DNA of 64,000 nt from NCBI RefSeq assembly GCF_031458235.1, contig NZ_JAVDYB010000001.1, positions 7,961,001 through 8,025,000 on the forward strand, read 5' to 3'. Positions 63,269 to 64,000 of the stretch are shown here, piece by piece. The notes below the pieces were generated by a model. It did no database searches, was not told the origin of the DNA, and saw only the letters and a program-made list of their open reading frames with translations. The first letter of the stretch is position 1. Every line of letters begins with the position of its first letter. The DNA comes from Catenuloplanes atrovinosus. GTDB taxonomy: Bacteria; Actinomycetota; Actinomycetes; Mycobacteriales; Micromonosporaceae. The translations under genes and the position numbers were made by a program.

Positions 63269-64000
63269 ATGCCCCGTGTGCTGTCGCGAATGACCCCCCG
63301 CCGCTGGATCGCCGGTACGGCGGCGCTGGCGGTGCTGGCCGGGCTGACCGGGTGGGCGGTGTGGCCGGAGGATCCCGGCTTCACGTTCCACGACGAGGTG
63401 ATCACCGTGGCGTCCGGCCCGTCCGGGACCGAGCCGGTCGCGCTGGACACCCGCTACTTCGTGCCGGACGGCGCGTCGGAGTCCGCGCCGGTGCCGGCGC
63501 TGCTGCTGGCGCACGGGTTCGGCGGCGACATGCACAGCGTGCACGCGCAGGCGGAGGACCTGGCCCGGGCCGGGTACGCGGTGATGACCTGGACCGCGCG
63601 CGGCTTCGGCAAAAGCGGCGGGCAGATCCACCTGAACAGCCAGGACCACGAGGTACGGGACGCGCAGCGGCTGCTGGACCGGCTGGCCGCCCGGCCGGAG
63701 GTGCGCCGGGACGCGCCGGGCGATCCGCGGGTCGGCGCGGTGGGCGGCTCCTACGGCGGCGCGCTCGCGCTGCTGCTGGCCGCGCGCGACTCCCGGGTGG
63801 ACGCGATCGTTCCGATGATCACGTGGAACGACCTGGGCCGCGCGTTCCTGCCGGACGCGGCCGGCGGCCCGGTGGTGGACGGCGTGTTCAAGAAGGCCTG
63901 GGCCGGAACGTTCTTCTCCAGCGGGGCCGGGCCACCGGGGCCGGACACCGATCCCGCCTGCGGGCGCTTCGCCGCGGACGTCTGCGCCGCGTTCCTGGCG
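63269..64000 (+). CDS. S15/CocE-like alpha/beta hydrolase, N-terminal part (cut by window edge)
   Basis: The first 244 residues. Signal or anchor helix (12-31, ending GWAVWPEDPG). The alpha/beta hydrolase domain follows: oxyanion strand LLLAHGFGGDMHS, the WTARGFGKSGGQ turn typical of X-Pro dipeptidyl-peptidase (S15) and CocE esterases, and the nucleophile elbow AVGGSYGGALALLL with Ser in GSYGG. The acid and His lie outside the window. Secreted or membrane-anchored peptidase/esterase. Confidence 0.85.
   Translation, partial: MPRVLSRMTPRRWIAGTAALAVLAGLTGWAVWPEDPGFTFHDEVITVASGPSGTEPVALDTRYFVPDGASESAPVPALLLAHGFGGDMHSVHAQAEDLARAGYAVMTWTARGFGKSGGQIHLNSQDHEVRDAQRLLDRLAARPEVRRDAPGDPRVGAVGGSYGGALALLLAARDSRVDAIVPMITWNDLGRAFLPDAAGGPVVDGVFKKAWAGTFFSSGAGPPGPDTDPACGRFAADVCAAFLA

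Overview
The window is high-GC DNA with strong G/C bias at third codon positions. It comes from an actinomycete, most likely a member of the Micromonosporaceae (Actinoplanes/Catenuloplanes/Micromonospora-like). That placement is an inference from three things: the order carD-ispD-ispF...cysS-rlmB, a large AfsR/SARP regulator, and DUF2510-RDD and DUF3263 proteins. There are about 53 protein genes, one tRNA-Thr (anticodon TGT), one decayed pectate lyase, several strong hairpin terminators, and no rRNA, CRISPR array, prophage or insertion sequence that I can see.

Layout. 1-1500: start of a secreted alpha/beta hydrolase (cut by the left edge) and a membrane-anchored thioredoxin-like protein. 1970-3711: carD, ispD, ispF. 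3775-7681: small plus-strand genes (TPR membrane protein, unknown protein, SRPBCC protein, anchored beta-propeller). 7725-11712, minus strand: aromatic/histidinol-phosphate aminotransferase, two RDD membrane proteins, a DUF3037 protein and a HipA-like kinase. 11824-19635: anchored beta-propeller, class I fumarase, SARP regulator, class II fumarase. 19761-26897: secreted subtilase, cysS, rlmB and an Hsp70-transmembrane-propeller fusion.

26908-41765 is a carbohydrate region. A LacI regulator heads a minus-strand sugar ABC importer operon (binding lipoprotein, two permeases, YesL-like protein). Divergent from it lies a plus-strand acid-sugar operon: glucuronate isomerase, L-fuconate-dehydratase-like enolase, fructuronate reductase-like dehydrogenase and a Gfo/Idh/MocA oxidoreductase. 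Two secreted PL1 pectate lyases and a pectate lyase relic follow. The importer has no ATPase of its own; an MsiK/UgpC-type ATPase lies at 42493-43578 and probably serves it. The simplest reading is secreted depolymerisation of pectin-like polysaccharide, uptake of oligosaccharides and intracellular catabolism of uronic and related acid sugars under LacI control.

43851-55939: tRNA-Thr, an orphan histidine kinase, a large subtilase, a repetitive secreted protein, a two-RCK-domain potassium-type membrane protein, a DUF4032 protein, a trypsin-like protease, a PAP2 phosphatase and a DUF3263 protein. 55980-59961: an amino-sugar locus (DeoR regulator, divergent SIS-domain isomerase/deaminase, ROK kinase, nagA). 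60080-64000: a LysE exporter, a CDC48-like AAA ATPase and the start of an S15/CocE-like hydrolase.

Three patterns cut across the window. (1) At least fifteen genes have a TANNNT hexamer 6-8 nt before the start codon, and nearly all of these lack a Shine-Dalgarno sequence at normal spacing; this is the signature of leaderless transcription. (2) A dispersed repeat occupies two operon junctions so that it forms a small open frame overlapping the upstream stop and the downstream start by 4 nt. (3) A second, 41-bp intergenic repeat occurs twice, about 41.7 kb apart.
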